Notes: generated by a model from the letters alone, not told the origin. Shown: positions 1-12,299, counted from the first letter of the stretch. The stretch is DNA of 42,500 nt from Chrysomallon squamiferum (GCA_012295275.1 CM022674.1:4486436-4528935), one strand, 5' to 3'. Numbers and translations: made by a program.

Positions 1-552
1 TCCTTCATTTATAAGGCGATATCCTAAGTTTTGCACTGGCTTCTGAATACCTGCTGCGCCAACAGTTGTTCATCAACCACCCGTTAACCAGTGGAATCGT
101 GATTGAAAATGTTTCCGAGCAAAGCAGCCTTGACTGTTTAGCAGAACTATGAATATGTCTTGTAATTCACCTTCGCTGTTCGGGCACTGTAGAGCTAGGA
201 TATGAACAACCCACAATTTTCTATGTGACAATTTTACCGTTCAGACTACATCATATCCGCCACAATGTACGCATGGTACGTACTAACGATCTTGAAGACA
301 AAAGATTTCCAATGTAAACAACTCCCACCAAAGGAATATTGGAATATGGAATAATTTAACACCAAAATGGCCTATTCTTTCTTAAAACCCCCAAAACAAA
401 CAAACAAAAAAAAGACTGCTCTGCTGGACTCTTTTTAAATTTGTTGTTTTACGACTGTCAAACTAATTTTGAGAGTAAAAACAAAATAACAACCTGACGA
501 TTTAGTGTACAATATTATTATTTATTTATTTCACTTCTTTCTTGTATTTTAG
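1..552 (+). other. Intron 4 of family copy 1 (5' part outside window)
   Basis: This stretch is intronic. It aligns with intron 4 of copy 10 (about 38460-39008): both share the TGCTGCGCCAACAG block, the CATCATATCCGCCA block and the GACGATTTAGTG block just before the acceptor. It ends in a T-rich tract and TTTTAG at 547-552. Exons 1-4 of copy 1 must lie left of the window. The first 67 bases also occur inverted at about 33618-33684. Confidence 0.65.
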
Positions 553-605
553 GTTGCTACGTGAAAGGAAGCTGTAAAACCACACGTCTGTGTTATCGTA
601 CGTAA
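553..605 (+). CDS. Copy 1, terminal exon (exon 5), shortened
   Basis: The exon follows a TTTTAG acceptor and reads in phase 1 as the start of the family's last exon: G-C-Y-x4-C-K..., then TAA at 603-605. It encodes only 16 residues after the split glycine codon, whereas other copies have 35-39. The GWxWW and CxC parts are absent, so the protein would lack the last disulfides. Intron 4 just upstream is clearly homologous to that of copy 10, so membership of the family is secure. Whether the truncated gene is functional cannot be told because exons 1-4 are outside the window. A GTAATT at 602-607 could in principle be a donor to a further exon, but I see none. Confidence 0.5.
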
Positions 606-773
606 TTCTGCATCTGTATAACAATGTGTGTGCGTGTGTGTTGGTGTGTACTCTTTGTTGTGCGTGGGCTTGTGTTTGTTTCTGTTAATGACACGATTGT
701 ATCATTTGTTTTCAAGTGGATGTGTTTAGTGACACACTTTAATGTCAATACACAGATGTTTCAAAATTTTCCA

Positions 774-808
<35 letters not shown>

Positions 809-967
809 TAACAATAATCATAATAATATACAATACAATAACAGTAGACTGAAATACAGCAAATACAATAACAATATGACTTATAATTTTAATCAGTATC
901 ATCATCATCATTTTCTTCTTCTTCTTCTTCTTGTAAATATTTTTATCATTATCATAAATTCAAGATT

Positions 968-1033
<66 letters not shown>

Positions 1034-1621
1034 AAGAAGAAGAATATTATATATTATTTTTAATATATATTATTTATTTTATTTTTTTCATATCCTTATG
1101 AATGGTGTCCTTTGCAGCTACATTTTATGTCGATACTTAGTATTTTGGGTTTTTTTTTAACCGTGGGTGCAGTCTGAGTGTCAAAGATCATTATGTTTGT
1201 CAGATGTGTTTTAAATAACGATCTTCAGATAACACGTACAGACACACATACAGATAGATAAAAAGATACACAGATAGATAGATACAGTCTTTTAATATAT
1301 TGTAGGTATTGTTTTGGGCTTTAATTCTGACTTGATGTCATTTTAAGGCAACGTCGGCCATTAGGCCATTTGGAACCCTCGTCGTCGTATTAAATTTCGA
1401 ATGACACCAATTTCCTCACACTCAACGCCTTGGTTACCTTGGTTACCGAGGCACCAGGGCCTAAAATATGGTGGTTACACAAAATTTCAAAATATCGGGG
1501 TAAATATCTCAGCTGGTGTGGTTAGTCCCACTAAATGTTGATGACATGGAATGTCCTTATGGAGATAGTCCAGATTAAGAAAACACACAAATAATAATAA
1601 TGATAAAAAAAAAAAAATAAT

Positions 1622-1656
<35 letters not shown>

Positions 1657-1693
1657 TAATAATAATAATAATAATGATAATAATAATAATAAC

Positions 1694-1748
<55 letters not shown>

Positions 1749-2185
1749 GCTTGTCTCAGTGTCTGAAATTTCCACCAGGTCAAAATAGTTAACAGACAAG
1801 TATAACTAAGCCATAAAGTAACCGATTTTACACACTTTAGAACACTAAATCTCTGGTCTCAGTCAACCAGTCAATGACTGTGTGAAATATTATACATATA
1901 CATATTTTTTTGTGTGTTTGTGTCTGTGAATATATAATATTTAATAAAACTTAATATATTCAACTGACAGATGTAAAAAAATGTTAATAAAAATACTAAT
2001 GGCATTAAAATATATATATATATATATATTAATGTATCATGTAAAAAATATTATCAGATGCAAGATAAAATTTTAAAAATAATGTTATGCATAACTACAA
2101 TAAAAGTGTCAAAAATGGTAATATCTGCATATTGATATTATAATCTGTTCACTGAAAAACACCCACTAAAACACTAAGCATACTG
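606..2185. other. Intergenic, microsatellite-rich, between copies 1 and 2
   Basis: No gene is visible. It holds (AAT)n/(AAC)n at 776-830, (AAT)n then (AAG)n at 968-1043, and (AAT)n/(AAC)n at 1593-1745. The piece around 1780-1960 resembles 20560-20760, the 3' flank of copy 6, so it is probably old 3' flank shared by copies 2 and 6. A GC-richer piece at 1340-1470 is unassigned. Long open frames here are translated microsatellites. Confidence 0.6.
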
Positions 2186-2189
2186 TGAT

Positions 2190-2580
2190 TTTAATAGACA
2201 TACATTGATACAGATATAGACATACATTGATATAGACATACCCGACACAGACATATTTATACAAATATACCCAAAACAGATATCTATATAGATATAACCA
2301 ACATACACATATTTATTCAGATATACCAAACATACACATATTTATACGGATATACCCATCACACACATTTGTATAAAGATTCATTCAACAAATATATTTA
2401 TATAGATATACTCAACACACATATTTATACAGATATAGTCAACTCACATACTGATACAAATATACCCAACACATATATTTATAAAGATATACTATTCTAT
2501 GCAGTGATAACATTCTCTCTAACATACATATGTATACAGATATACCTAACACATATATGTACATAGATGTACCATTTTGT
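2190..2580. repeat. Degenerate ~27-bp tandem repeat (ATATTTATACAGATATACCC)
   Basis: About a dozen imperfect units of ACACATATTTATACAGATATACCCA lie head to tail. The same unit is found in the flanks of other copies: 20985-21100 and 26920-27050 on this strand and 10650-10870 inverted. It is therefore a family-flank repeat copied with the genes. Confidence 0.7.
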
Positions 2581-2583
2581 AGT

Positions 2584-2760
<177 letters not shown>

Positions 2761-2832
2761 CTGTGTGCGTGTGTATGAGTGTGCGTGTTTGTGTTTATGT
2801 ATGTTTCTTTGTATCTCTCACAGACTGTGGGA

Positions 2833-2835
<3 letters not shown>

Positions 2836-2914
<79 letters not shown>
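2836..2914 (+). repeat. (GA)n microsatellite, ~79 bp
   Basis: Uninterrupted GA dinucleotides, complementary to the larger CT tract at 2586-2756. The two form a long inverted repeat. Confidence 0.95.
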
Positions 2915-2916
<2 letters not shown>

Positions 2917-3018
2917 ATATTCTGAAATTATCTATAAGGGAACATTAAAAATGCCCTTCATTAGAATTGTATTTCTTTCTTAACGAACACGTCATTTAGC
3001 GCAACTAAATAAATTAAA

Positions 3019-3550
3019 TTAATCGCAGTTCACTTCTTGATTGTCTTGGCAAATACAATTTTTTTTCCACCAGAGCCAACCTCGATCTTCTGAATATCCT
3101 TTCTTCCTGCACTCACCGCTCATCCTACAACCTGAAAAAAAAAAACAAGAAGATAAAGACGAAACAGAAATAACATTAATGTCCAGTCCTCTCATAACGA
3201 AGCAGTAACGAAATATTCCACATTTAGTCCTTGTGTCTTTGTGTCTTTGCCTCTGGGTGGAATTTTTAGTACCATAGATATCTGCAACTGAGAAAAAGGA
3301 GATTGTTATATGCAACAGTTCTTAGATTACCAGTTCCACGAACAACAGACAGCAGCAAAGAGAGAAAGAAAACAGAGATACATGTATATAAATAGTTAAT
3401 GAATTGAGAGACAAAGTGAGTGTGCATTTTCTTTTTGTATTTATGCAGCAAAAGCAAGAGGACATGACTTTGGATTTTCCATGTTACTTGCCTCGACTGC
3501 ACGGGCCGGAATGACGTCATCGTGAGCAGCAGAAATATTACTCCAGACAT
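3019..3550 (-). pseudogene. Copy 2 relic: exons 1, 3 and 5 compressed into 0.53 kb
   Basis: Exon 1 (ATG at 3550, to 3488) encodes a signal peptide of the family type (MSGVIFLLLTMTSF...VQS). A CAG at 3284-3282 then opens an exon-3-like stretch from 3281: DIYGT, then TKCGIFRY. There is no exon 2 in the 190 bp between. Exon 3 never reaches its usual donor. It runs straight into the polypyrimidine tract and CAG (3134-3132) of exon 5, so its 3' end, exon 4 and both adjacent introns are missing. Exon 5 (3131-3019) is intact: GC-x5-C, GWLWW, CIC, and a final C before TAA. Exon 3 carries two offsetting indels around 3258-3235. The exon 1 donor (GTAACA, or a GC-AG alternative GCAAGT) is not in phase 1 as in other copies. 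From 3315 to 3019 the frame is open through the exon 3-exon 5 join, so a short fused product is conceivable, but I call it a pseudogene. Confidence 0.75.
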
Positions 3551-3626
3551 CTTGAATTGTTGAAAACGTCTAATCAGAAATATCAGTTAAAAGGTCTAGC
3601 TAAATAAAATGTACGTCTATAGTAAT

Positions 3627-3746
<120 letters not shown>

Positions 3747-3805
3747 CCGAGAAAAAGACAAAAAGTATCAACTGCTATAGTTAGGTCATACGAACAGTGA
3801 TATAG

Positions 3806-3813
3806 TGACGTCA
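3806..3813. promoter_or_regulatory. CRE-like palindrome TGACGTCA upstream of copy 2
   Basis: Exact 8-bp palindrome, 256 bp before the copy 2 ATG (3550); the gap includes a ~115-bp GA insertion. The same 8-mer precedes copies 5, 6 and 10. TGACGTCA is the known binding core of CREB/ATF bZIP factors. That it acts as a promoter element here is inference from its repeated position. Confidence 0.55.
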
Positions 3814-3819
3814 GTCAAA

Positions 3820-3911
3820 AGGTAAAAATGTAAATTGTTAATATGTTTAACTACTACTACTACTACTACTATTTATACTACTACTACTACTAATAATAAT
3901 AATAATAATAA

Positions 3912-3942
<31 letters not shown>

Positions 3943-4362
3943 GAGAAGAAAAATATGATGATGGAAATAAATTTTGAAAACAATAAAAATGGTAAGATGA
4001 TGATGATGAATATGATGACAAAATCAGTTAATAAATTAAAGTGATCAAATTAATGAAAATTAAAAAGAAAACTGAATATATACAAACTTCCAGAATTAAA
4101 GCAAATTTTATACCGGTTTGCCAATATATGTTTAAAAAATTCTACAGCTATAAAATGTTTATATAATAATAATAAAAGTAATATATGTGTGTATATGTGT
4201 ATGAATATGCATGTGTGTACATAAAGAGACAGAATACATTTTAATATTTTACCCGTTAAATTATGTTCTTATGCAGAAATAATGTCATAATAATTTTGTA
4301 TTAGATATTCTTGCAACAATATGTGTACAAAGTTGATTGGATGTTGAGATATCACTTGAACC

Positions 4363-4438
<76 letters not shown>

Positions 4439-4940
4439 TCTATAATTTTTTTTCTATTTTTATTGTATCATGATGCTATTGTTAGCTATTGAATTTTATT
4501 ATATATATATATATCTATCTATATATCTGTCTCTCTGTTTATATATCTACATATCTATATATGTGTCTATTTATCTGCCTGTCTAAATATCTATACATCT
4601 GTGTGTGTGTGTGTCTCTGTGTGTATATATATGTGTGTGTCTGTGTGTGTATGTATGCATGTATATATTCATGTGTTTGTTTTGAGGATGAGTGTGTGTA
4701 CAGTGTTAAGACATTGTATGTTATGTCACATTAAAGCCAAGATAATGTTGTCTTTTATTCAGAATGTAGCAGAATGGGCTGCATGGAGCATGAAGAGAAA
4801 CTATTCTATGAAATATGAACAAACTGTTTCAAACTAGACGACGATAGTCGAAAAGGATTTAACTGTTAAAATAAATACAGCACAAATTATTCTCAGGAAG
4901 GAAAATGACAACTTCATGAGACAATGTTGTTCATCTTCTT
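3820..4940. other. Intergenic, microsatellite-rich
   Basis: Contains compound (ACT)n(AAT)n(AAG)n at 3850-3945, (ATT)n at 4365-4438, and mixed TA/TCTA/TG repeats at 4497-4680. The piece 4685-4940 is less repetitive but shows no gene I can support. Confidence 0.6.
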
Positions 4941-4949
4941 AACGTACCG

Positions 4950-5425
4950 TGAGCTTAGATTCCGTTCGGATTACAGAGCTTAGAAAAATACATCAAATTT
5001 CGTTATGACTACAGAGTTTAGAAACATACACCAAATTCCATTATGACTACAGAGTTTAGAAAAATACAGCAAATTCCATTATGACTACAGAGCTTAGGAA
5101 CGTACACAAAGTTATGATATGACTATAGATCATAGAAGCATGCATCAAATTCTATTATAACTACAGACTTTAGAAGCATGTATCAAATATTATTATGACT
5201 GTAGAGCTTAGAAACATATATCAGATTCCATATTGACTACAGTGCGTAGAAAAATAAAACAAATCCCATTACGACTACTAAGCATTTGAAATATAATTTG
5301 ATCAAATTCCATTATGACTTCTCAGCTTAGAAACATATGTCTTTTTCCATTATGAATAAAAGGTTTTGTAACATATACCAAATTGTGGCTAAACTCCTTA
5401 GAAACGTGTTTCGAATTCCATTGTG
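4950..5425. repeat. Tandem array of a ~38-bp unit
   Basis: About twelve diverged units of the form ATTCCATTATGACTACAGAG followed by TTTAGAAACATACACCAA. The array ends exactly at a TGACGTCA palindrome (5424-5431). It is not homologous to the other tandem arrays in the window that I can see. Confidence 0.8.
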
Positions 5426-5431
5426 ACGTCA

Positions 5432-7443
5432 CTTAGTAACGTCTCTCCTGCGAATAACTGAGTAAATTTTAATAATGCATTTAAGTGACCTTCATACACG
5501 GAATCTCTAGATATAGATAAATATACTACCTATCAAAGGCCAATAAAACTTTATTTTCTGTTTCAGTGAGATGTTGAATAAAGATAATGGAATTATCTCC
5601 CTTGGTTTCGTTATTCAGTTGTTTAGTATTGATCCTATTTTGTGTATATCTGTATGAGTAAGGTGGGTGTTGGGTACATCTGTTTGCATTTAGCTCAGGA
5701 TATACTCAGCTATTTTTAGGACGGTTTATTCAATCCTAATATGAATCCCCAGATGTTCCCATTTTCACACATTTATTAGTTATGCAAAGAGACTGTTTTT
5801 ATAAATTAATCTAGCATCTGATATGTGTTATCATTATTCAAATGTTTTTAAAACTACATTTATTGCTTTTATTATTTATTATTTAACATTTTGCAACTAT
5901 CTAAGAATATTTTAACTCAAAGAGAATAAATACCAAACTAAAAGATTAACATCAACAGAAAATAATAATAACAATAGAAATAATAAACATAATAATACAA
6001 ATAACAGCAACAAGAACAACAACAACAACAAAATAAATATAGAAAAAGATAAAACAAATAAACACACAAACAAATAAATAAACGAGAATAAAAGTAGATA
6101 CAAAATACAATTAATTTAGCAAAAAATATTTTAGCATGAACACAACAAATATCAAAGGTAAATATGTATGTATGTATGTTATGTATGTATGCATATATGT
6201 ATGTATGTATGCGTGTATTTATGTGTATTTTGGTGTTTGTGTGTGTGTTATAAATCAACGAAAAATTATGTAAATAAATAAATAAATAAACCATACCGCA
6301 ATATAAATACATTCGGATGGATTTATATACACACATACTTACCTACATATAAAGTATGTATATATATTATAACAATTCATGGCACAGAATCACTTAATAT
6401 TTAAAATTCATGCCTTTTTTTGTAAAATTCCGTCATAATGGAATAGGGTGTTTGTTTCTAAGCTTTGTTAATACTTTTAATACTTCGTGATATTTTTATA
6501 CGCACATGACAAAATTCATTATTTAATTTTTTTAAAGAAACCGTATTTACACAGAGTATGTTTTCTCTTCCTATTTTCATAATGTTGATACCTCTATCTA
6601 TTAACCAGTTTTGTTGTTGTTGGTGTTGGTGTTGTTGTTGTTGTTGTGATTATTATGTTTATTATTAATGTTGTGATTATCATGTTTGTTATTCTTGCTA
6701 TAGCTGATTTGTTGTTGTTTTTGTATTTCTTGTTATCATTATAACTTTTATTTTCATTAACATGAACATTGTTATTCTTATTGCTTATTATTATTTTATT
6801 TGTTTTCTTGTTCTAATGAATATATGTAATTTCTAATAAATTTGTATTATATATTTAACAGGCATAAATGACTGATCTTTCTTACACATTGCAGATTTGA
6901 ATGATGATTTGAAGAGTTCAGTTATAAATAAAGATCTATTTAATAAATGACTAAAAATTTCAAAAATAACTTAACATCCAATGTCATAATCCACGAGTTT
7001 GATAATCATGAATTATTATTATTTTTGTTTATTTTTATTTTTTTGCTTGGCCTTTTATTCCAAATGGACTCAAAGAAATAGGTTTCTAATTGTTTAAAGA
7101 AAGAATCTGTTGGATTTGGCTGTGAAGATAAAAAGATAAACAAAATTTGTATAAAACTGAACGTTTTACAGTAATTTATTTTTTCCAAAGACCGTTGTGA
7201 CAGCTGTTCAAGTCGCATTTTAGCCTCATTCAAGAGACCCGTGCAAAACCGTCACCCAAGTTTTCTAAATTCTGTCGTCCATTTTAATCTATATTGTTAA
7301 CACTTTTGTCTGTGATCCTTTCTTTATACAGGTAAACTCAACATACCGTAAAGCAACATAAAATAATACAATTTTTTTTTTTTTCTCTGATTCGTCTAAT
7401 AGAACACTTTTCCTCCACCAAAAGAAAGAATGGTCTTTTTCGT
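5432..7443. other. 3' flank of copy 3 and unassigned intergenic DNA
   Basis: No gene recognised. 5940-6620 (AAC/AAT repeats, TATG repeats and single-copy pieces such as TTGTTGTGTTCATGCTAA on the minus strand at about 6130-6150) is an inverted copy of 12730-13200. The piece 7290-7440 resembles 3' sequence after exon 5 of copies 8 and 11. A half-exon echo of copy 3 exon 5, encoding FFWWRK, sits at about 7395-7440 and lies past the stop. Confidence 0.6.
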
Positions 7444-9462
7444 TTATTTTGGAGCACTGAACACTTTTCCGTTGTGAAGACAAATACAATAACGTTTTCT
7501 CCACCAAAAGTAAGAAGGAACTCTTTCGTTTGTTTTGAAACACTTGTCTTTGACTAAGCAACCTGAATTAAGCAACGATGAAAAAAAAAAAAAGAGACAA
7601 ATAAAAAGATAAAAGACACTAGCACTTCAGGTTGGTTGTTCATTGTATCTCAGTTTAATTCATAATAACAAAAGAAGATAATGAATACAACAAACAATTT
7701 AAAATGTGCGGGTTAACAGTTCTTCAGAAGGATAAGTTTCATCTTTATATAAAAATGATCGGAAAATATTGGCGTTTGTTGTTGTCCACGACAGAAATGG
7801 TTTTGTCGTGGTAGTTGTTGGTTCTTTTTGCAGGCTATGTGTTGGCGTATATGTCGGATTTATCTTCTCTACCATTAAACTTTTGGATAATTTGGTGGTT
7901 GGTAAATCAGAATGGGAATGAAAGACATAGAAAGTAATTCAAACGTTGAAATAGTTTGATATAGGATATTTATATATTATTTTTTCAAATTCCCGGTGTC
8001 TCTCTTAAAATATATTTGAAAACAATTCGTGGGAAACTTATTGTTACCTTTGCCGTCTAGAAGAAACTCGCCTAGCCCAGAACAACGAAAACGACTGCAT
8101 TCTTTGTTGTAGCTTGTTTCGTGTACACTCGAACAAGATTCATATTCTTTAATTATGCACACTGTAGCTTTAATTCAAGAAAAAAAAAAATTACCTTTTT
8201 TTTTTTTTTTCTTATTGATATTATTATTAATATAAGTAACAGCCATAGCAACTTTGCTAATAATAGCAATAGTAGTAAATCATTAGTATCGTCAACGTCA
8301 CTGTCAAAGACATTACGAAAATTATTATTATTATTATTATTATTATTACAGCAACTATTTGTTTTTTTTTTTTTTTTTTTTTTGGTTTCTTGTTTTAGTT
8401 TGTTTGGGTTTTTTCAATCAGGAAATGAAATTACTTACGAGAATATCTCTCATCCATATCAACTTGAAACTTTATCATTAAAGTTTTTCCATCGCGTAGC
8501 CTGTCTAAGAAGATTCTGTATCTTATGTCTGCACATTTAGTTGTTTTGTATTTGCCACTAGCTGGTATTTTAACACCATACATTTCGACATCTGTGAAAG
8601 ATTTTGATATGCAGTTATTGTTAGATTGCATATATGATATACACACCATACATTCATTCCTTCATCCATACATATATTCATTCATTGATACATATACATT
8701 CATGCGTACATACATATACAACACAGATACACAGATACACAGAAACAGGCAGACAGATAGCTAGATAGACTGAACGAAAGAGTTAGTTAGTATTAAAAAT
8801 ATGCGTTAAATTATTGCATATGGCGCAGGCAAATTTATCTTTTACAGGAGAAGAAGAAATACTTGTCTAGTTACGATCTTAAAACAGAGTTGACAACAAT
8901 GATTAGAATTTCTCATAGATTCGGTCGTCATGCATTTCTAAATTAAAATTGACACCAATATAGTCACTGGCTCACAGTGTGCTTATTAAAGAAAACATAG
9001 CTTTTCTAATCACACGATTAAAAACCTTCGTCAGTTGTTTGGGATTATATCGAAACTGTACTGAGCCTATATTTTGAGTTTTTGCAGTTTCGTCTCAAAA
9101 CATTTGCGGGTGTTTTTTTATAATTGATATTTGATTACATAAGCAGTCTGATGTCTGTCAATTATTTATCTTTGCCATTCATTTTTTTTTTTTTTTGACT
9201 TATTAAGACATATTTATCTGTTAACTAAACAAAAATTCATGTTTGTTGAGTTTTGAAATTGTATGATATCTGTCAGGTGTTTAGAAAAAGCATGTTTTGT
9301 TGTCAGTTACTGATGAGGTCTGTCAGATAATAAAATCTGAAAACGTCTTTAAACTACTGATACTGTGGGATCTTTTGTTAGCTCTTGTGAGTTCTCGATG
9401 TCTGTCTGCTTTTTTAGACTTTATGACTTCCCAGAGAGACTGACACTTGGTTAAATCTAACA

Positions 9463-9523
<61 letters not shown>

Positions 9524-9954
9524 CTGACATATCTAAACATTACACATTTCCAGAAAATACTTACAGGACCTATTCAAATCAAATCCGAGTTCACCATCTT
9601 TACAGACAAGAGAAGCATTCCCATGGAACTGGAATACATGGACTTCCCTGCCTGCTGGATAAATGCCCCACTCAGTCACACACTGGTTGAATAAACTGTT
9701 CCAGTAAGCAAAGCTTTCTGAAGTAAATAGATATGAGGATGTATATATATCTGTCTGTCTGTCTCTGTGTCTGATCTGCTCCAGTCGTGGCTACATTTAC
9801 TGCTACTACTAATTCTTGGTCTTCTTATTCTTGTCCTTATTCTTCTTCTTCTTGTTATTATTATTAAAATTTGTAGAAGTAGTAGTAGTAGTATTTAATA
9901 GTAGTAGTAATAACAACAACAACAACAACAGCAACAATAATAATAATAATAATA

Positions 9955-10032
<78 letters not shown>

Positions 10033-10038
10033 TTACTA

Positions 10039-10076
<38 letters not shown>

Positions 10077-10289
10077 TATTATTGTTTTGTGATTATGGTA
10101 TTTTAATATTTATTTATTTATTTATTTATTATTTCTTTTTTCTTTGTTAGGTATTAGTAATTTTCGTCTTTTATTATAGTTTCGACAAGCTCAATATTAC
10201 TGACTTGTCTCATTTTGGGAAATAACATGAAACGACTGCACATATTGGAATGATGAAATCATCAGCAGAAGTAATTCTAGAGCAGACAT
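7444..10289 (-). CDS. Copy 3: secreted cysteine-rich family protein, five exons
   Basis: Exons on the minus strand are 10289-10205, 9717-9565, 8591-8439, 8167-8048 and 7562-7444 (TAA). All introns are GT-AG and phase 1. The product is 209 residues. Residues 1 to about 20 are a signal peptide (MSALELLLLMISSF). Exon 2 (30-79) has CVTEWG at 41-46 and C67; exon 3 (81-130) has C99; exon 4 (132-170) has C134, C142, C154 and C159; exon 5 has C172, C178, YFWW and C196/C198. The final cysteine present in relatives is missing: near 7465-7455 a shift replaces the ...CS ending with a short tail and early stop, leaving 11 cysteines, an odd number. A second, partial copy of the exon 5 core follows the stop. 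Otherwise the frame is intact. It is the inverted partner of copy 8. The role is unknown; secretion is inferred from the signal peptide. Confidence 0.8.
9467..9521. repeat. (AT)n microsatellite in intron 2 of copy 3
   Basis: Uninterrupted AT dinucleotides, about 27 units, 45 bp downstream of the exon 2 donor on the minus strand. Confidence 0.9.
9820..10080. repeat. Compound trinucleotide tract in intron 1 of copy 3
   Basis: TTC, AGT, AAC, AAT and ATT repeats in succession, dominated by about 130 bp of (ATT)n. No coding potential beyond translated repeats. Confidence 0.9.
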
Positions 10290-10409
10290 TTTGAGCTGTT
10301 GAATTCGTCTAAACAAAAAGAAACAAGTGATAAGTAAATGTGTTAATTCCACTAGAAATAGGAAACAAGTAAATGTTTTAGTACTGAGAGAAATGTGTAA
10401 CAAGTAAAT

Positions 10410-10465
10410 GTTTCAGTATTTGCCAAACTTAGGCATCCTAGCAACCGAGATAGAAACAGATAACA
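10410..10465 (-). promoter_or_regulatory. Conserved promoter-proximal block, copies 3 and 8
   Basis: The minus strand reads CTCGGTTGCTAGGATGCCTA about 150 bp before the copy 3 ATG. Copy 8 has CTCGGTTGCTCGGATGACTA at the matching place (about 27918-27937). No TGACGTCA occurs here, unlike copies 2, 5, 6 and 10, though copy 10 shares GGTTGCTATGG. The role is inferred from position and conservation only. Confidence 0.4.
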
Positions 10466-10599
10466 ATCTTAATACAGCAATCATTCAATGTTCTACCAAT
10501 AGAATATATCCCTGTATCGGGCAGAAATATCTTGGTGTCATGAGTATTCTGAGATCAGATGTTATACATGTAAATAACTGTTAAATTCACTACAGACAG

Positions 10600-10728
10600 T
10601 GGGACACAATATATTGTTCAACTAAACTGCCTATTCATTAAAAATAAAATTATCGTGAAGAACACAAAGTGTTGGGTATTGCTATATAAATGTGCATGTT
10701 GGGTATATCTGTACAAATGTCTATACTG

Positions 10729-10802
<74 letters not shown>

Positions 10803-11315
10803 ATATATATATAGGTATGTGTTTTGGATATATCTATACAAATATGTGTATGCTGGGAATAACTGTATAAAAAGTTTAAAAATTTCTGAATTTGTATTAG
10901 CTAGCGATGAAGCATTACCAAAGCAACATCATTTTAAAAACAATATGTATTTTTGTTAATATTAGATACTCACATACCTATAAGGACACTCAGGACAACA
11001 ACGAAACCTACAGTTTCCTCTCCAAGATCACCAGAAATAAGTATGGTATATCTACTTCTATACTAAAACATAATGCATATTGCAACGACAGAGCACTAAA
11101 AATGTAGCTACATATCTGGACTTTATGGTCAGACATATACAAATATATGATTGAATTTATGTCGCACTAAACCACATATTCAGTAAAAATAAAACTGTAA
11201 CGGATGATATAATGTATTTTAAACACTAAACTACAGACTCATTAATAATAAAACAATTTATAAAATATTTAATGCATTTTTTGCCAACCTTCGTATTCGT
11301 TAAAAATAAAATGAT

Positions 11316-11402
<87 letters not shown>

Positions 11403-11410
11403 ACTGCAAA
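10600..11410. repeat. 5' flank of copy 3, inverted duplicate of 26370-27050
   Basis: Read on the minus strand, the segment from the GA tract at 11319-11399 through units with AATAAA to the (TG)n tract at 10730-10798 follows 26370-27050 block by block: CT tract, TTATAAATTGTTTTRTTATT, GTGTTTAAAATACATTATAT, TATGTCTGACCATAAA and so on. It shows that the inverted duplication of copies 3 and 8 includes at least 1 kb of upstream DNA. Confidence 0.75.
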
Positions 11411-11990
11411 CTTGCACTAATCTGTTTATCCATGATGATAAAGTTAATCGGTACCAGTAACTAATAATTACATTTTATCTTGCAAACAAGAATATAAAAA
11501 CAAGAATATAAACCTGGTAAAATAAGAGATCCATACACTCAATTTACTATTTTTCAAAGAGAAAAGAAAGTGAAAAAAATAAAAAATACAGTTTACACAA
11601 CATAATTTATAAAATATAAATACAAGGAACAAAAACAAAAACAATAAACAAAAAACTCTCAGCACGAATATGAAGTATTTAGAAACACACAAAGGGTATT
11701 TCACAACAGAGCTCCTGTTGCTTTCCTGATTGATACATCTGCATGGTTATACATTTTTACAGATACATTTAAAAACCAACTCTAATAATAATAAAAAAAA
11801 AAAAAAAAAAAACAGAGACAAGGAATACTTATTCGATAGCTTCTAGTACCGAAAAAAAAAAAAAAAAAAAAAGAGACACCACTTTTTAATATGATCGTCC
11901 CCTTGCAAATTTATTTGTGATATTATTTTTTCTATCATATAATAATTTTTTTACCATGGCTAGAAGACAAGGAAATGATGGTGAAGCGTT
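11411..11990. other. Unassigned intergenic sequence
   Basis: AT-rich, with A runs at 11793-11811 and 11851-11871. No gene and no clear homology to the family. Its right end near 11990 is where similarity to intron 2 of copies 3 and 8 starts abruptly, so it contains or borders a duplication breakpoint. Confidence 0.5.
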
Positions 11991-11991
11991 A

Positions 11992-12264
11992 GCTATGTTT
12001 TCGTTAATAAGCACACTGTGAGCCAGTAACTATATTGGTGTCAATTTTACTTTAGAAATGCATGACAACCGAATCTATCAGAATTCTTAATCACTGCTGT
12101 CAACTCTGTTTTAAGATCGTAACTAGACAATTATTTGCCTGCGCCATATGCAATAATTTAACGCATATTTTTAATACTAACTAACTCTTTCTTTCAGTCT
12201 GTCTAGTTATCTATCTCCCTGTTTTTTATGTATCTGTGTTGTATATGTGTGTACATATGAATGC

Positions 12265-12299
<35 letters not shown>

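Noticed and set aside
776-1160. Asn-, Tyr-, Ile- or Ser-rich open frames over (AAT)n and (TTC)n tracts here and throughout the introns
   Set aside because: Trinucleotide repeats stay open in several frames by chance; they fall in introns or intergenic DNA.
1340-1470. Possible tRNA-derived SINE (GC-richer block with GGTTACCTTGGTTACCGAGG)
   Set aside because: No convincing A and B boxes, no tail or target duplication, and no second copy seen in the window.
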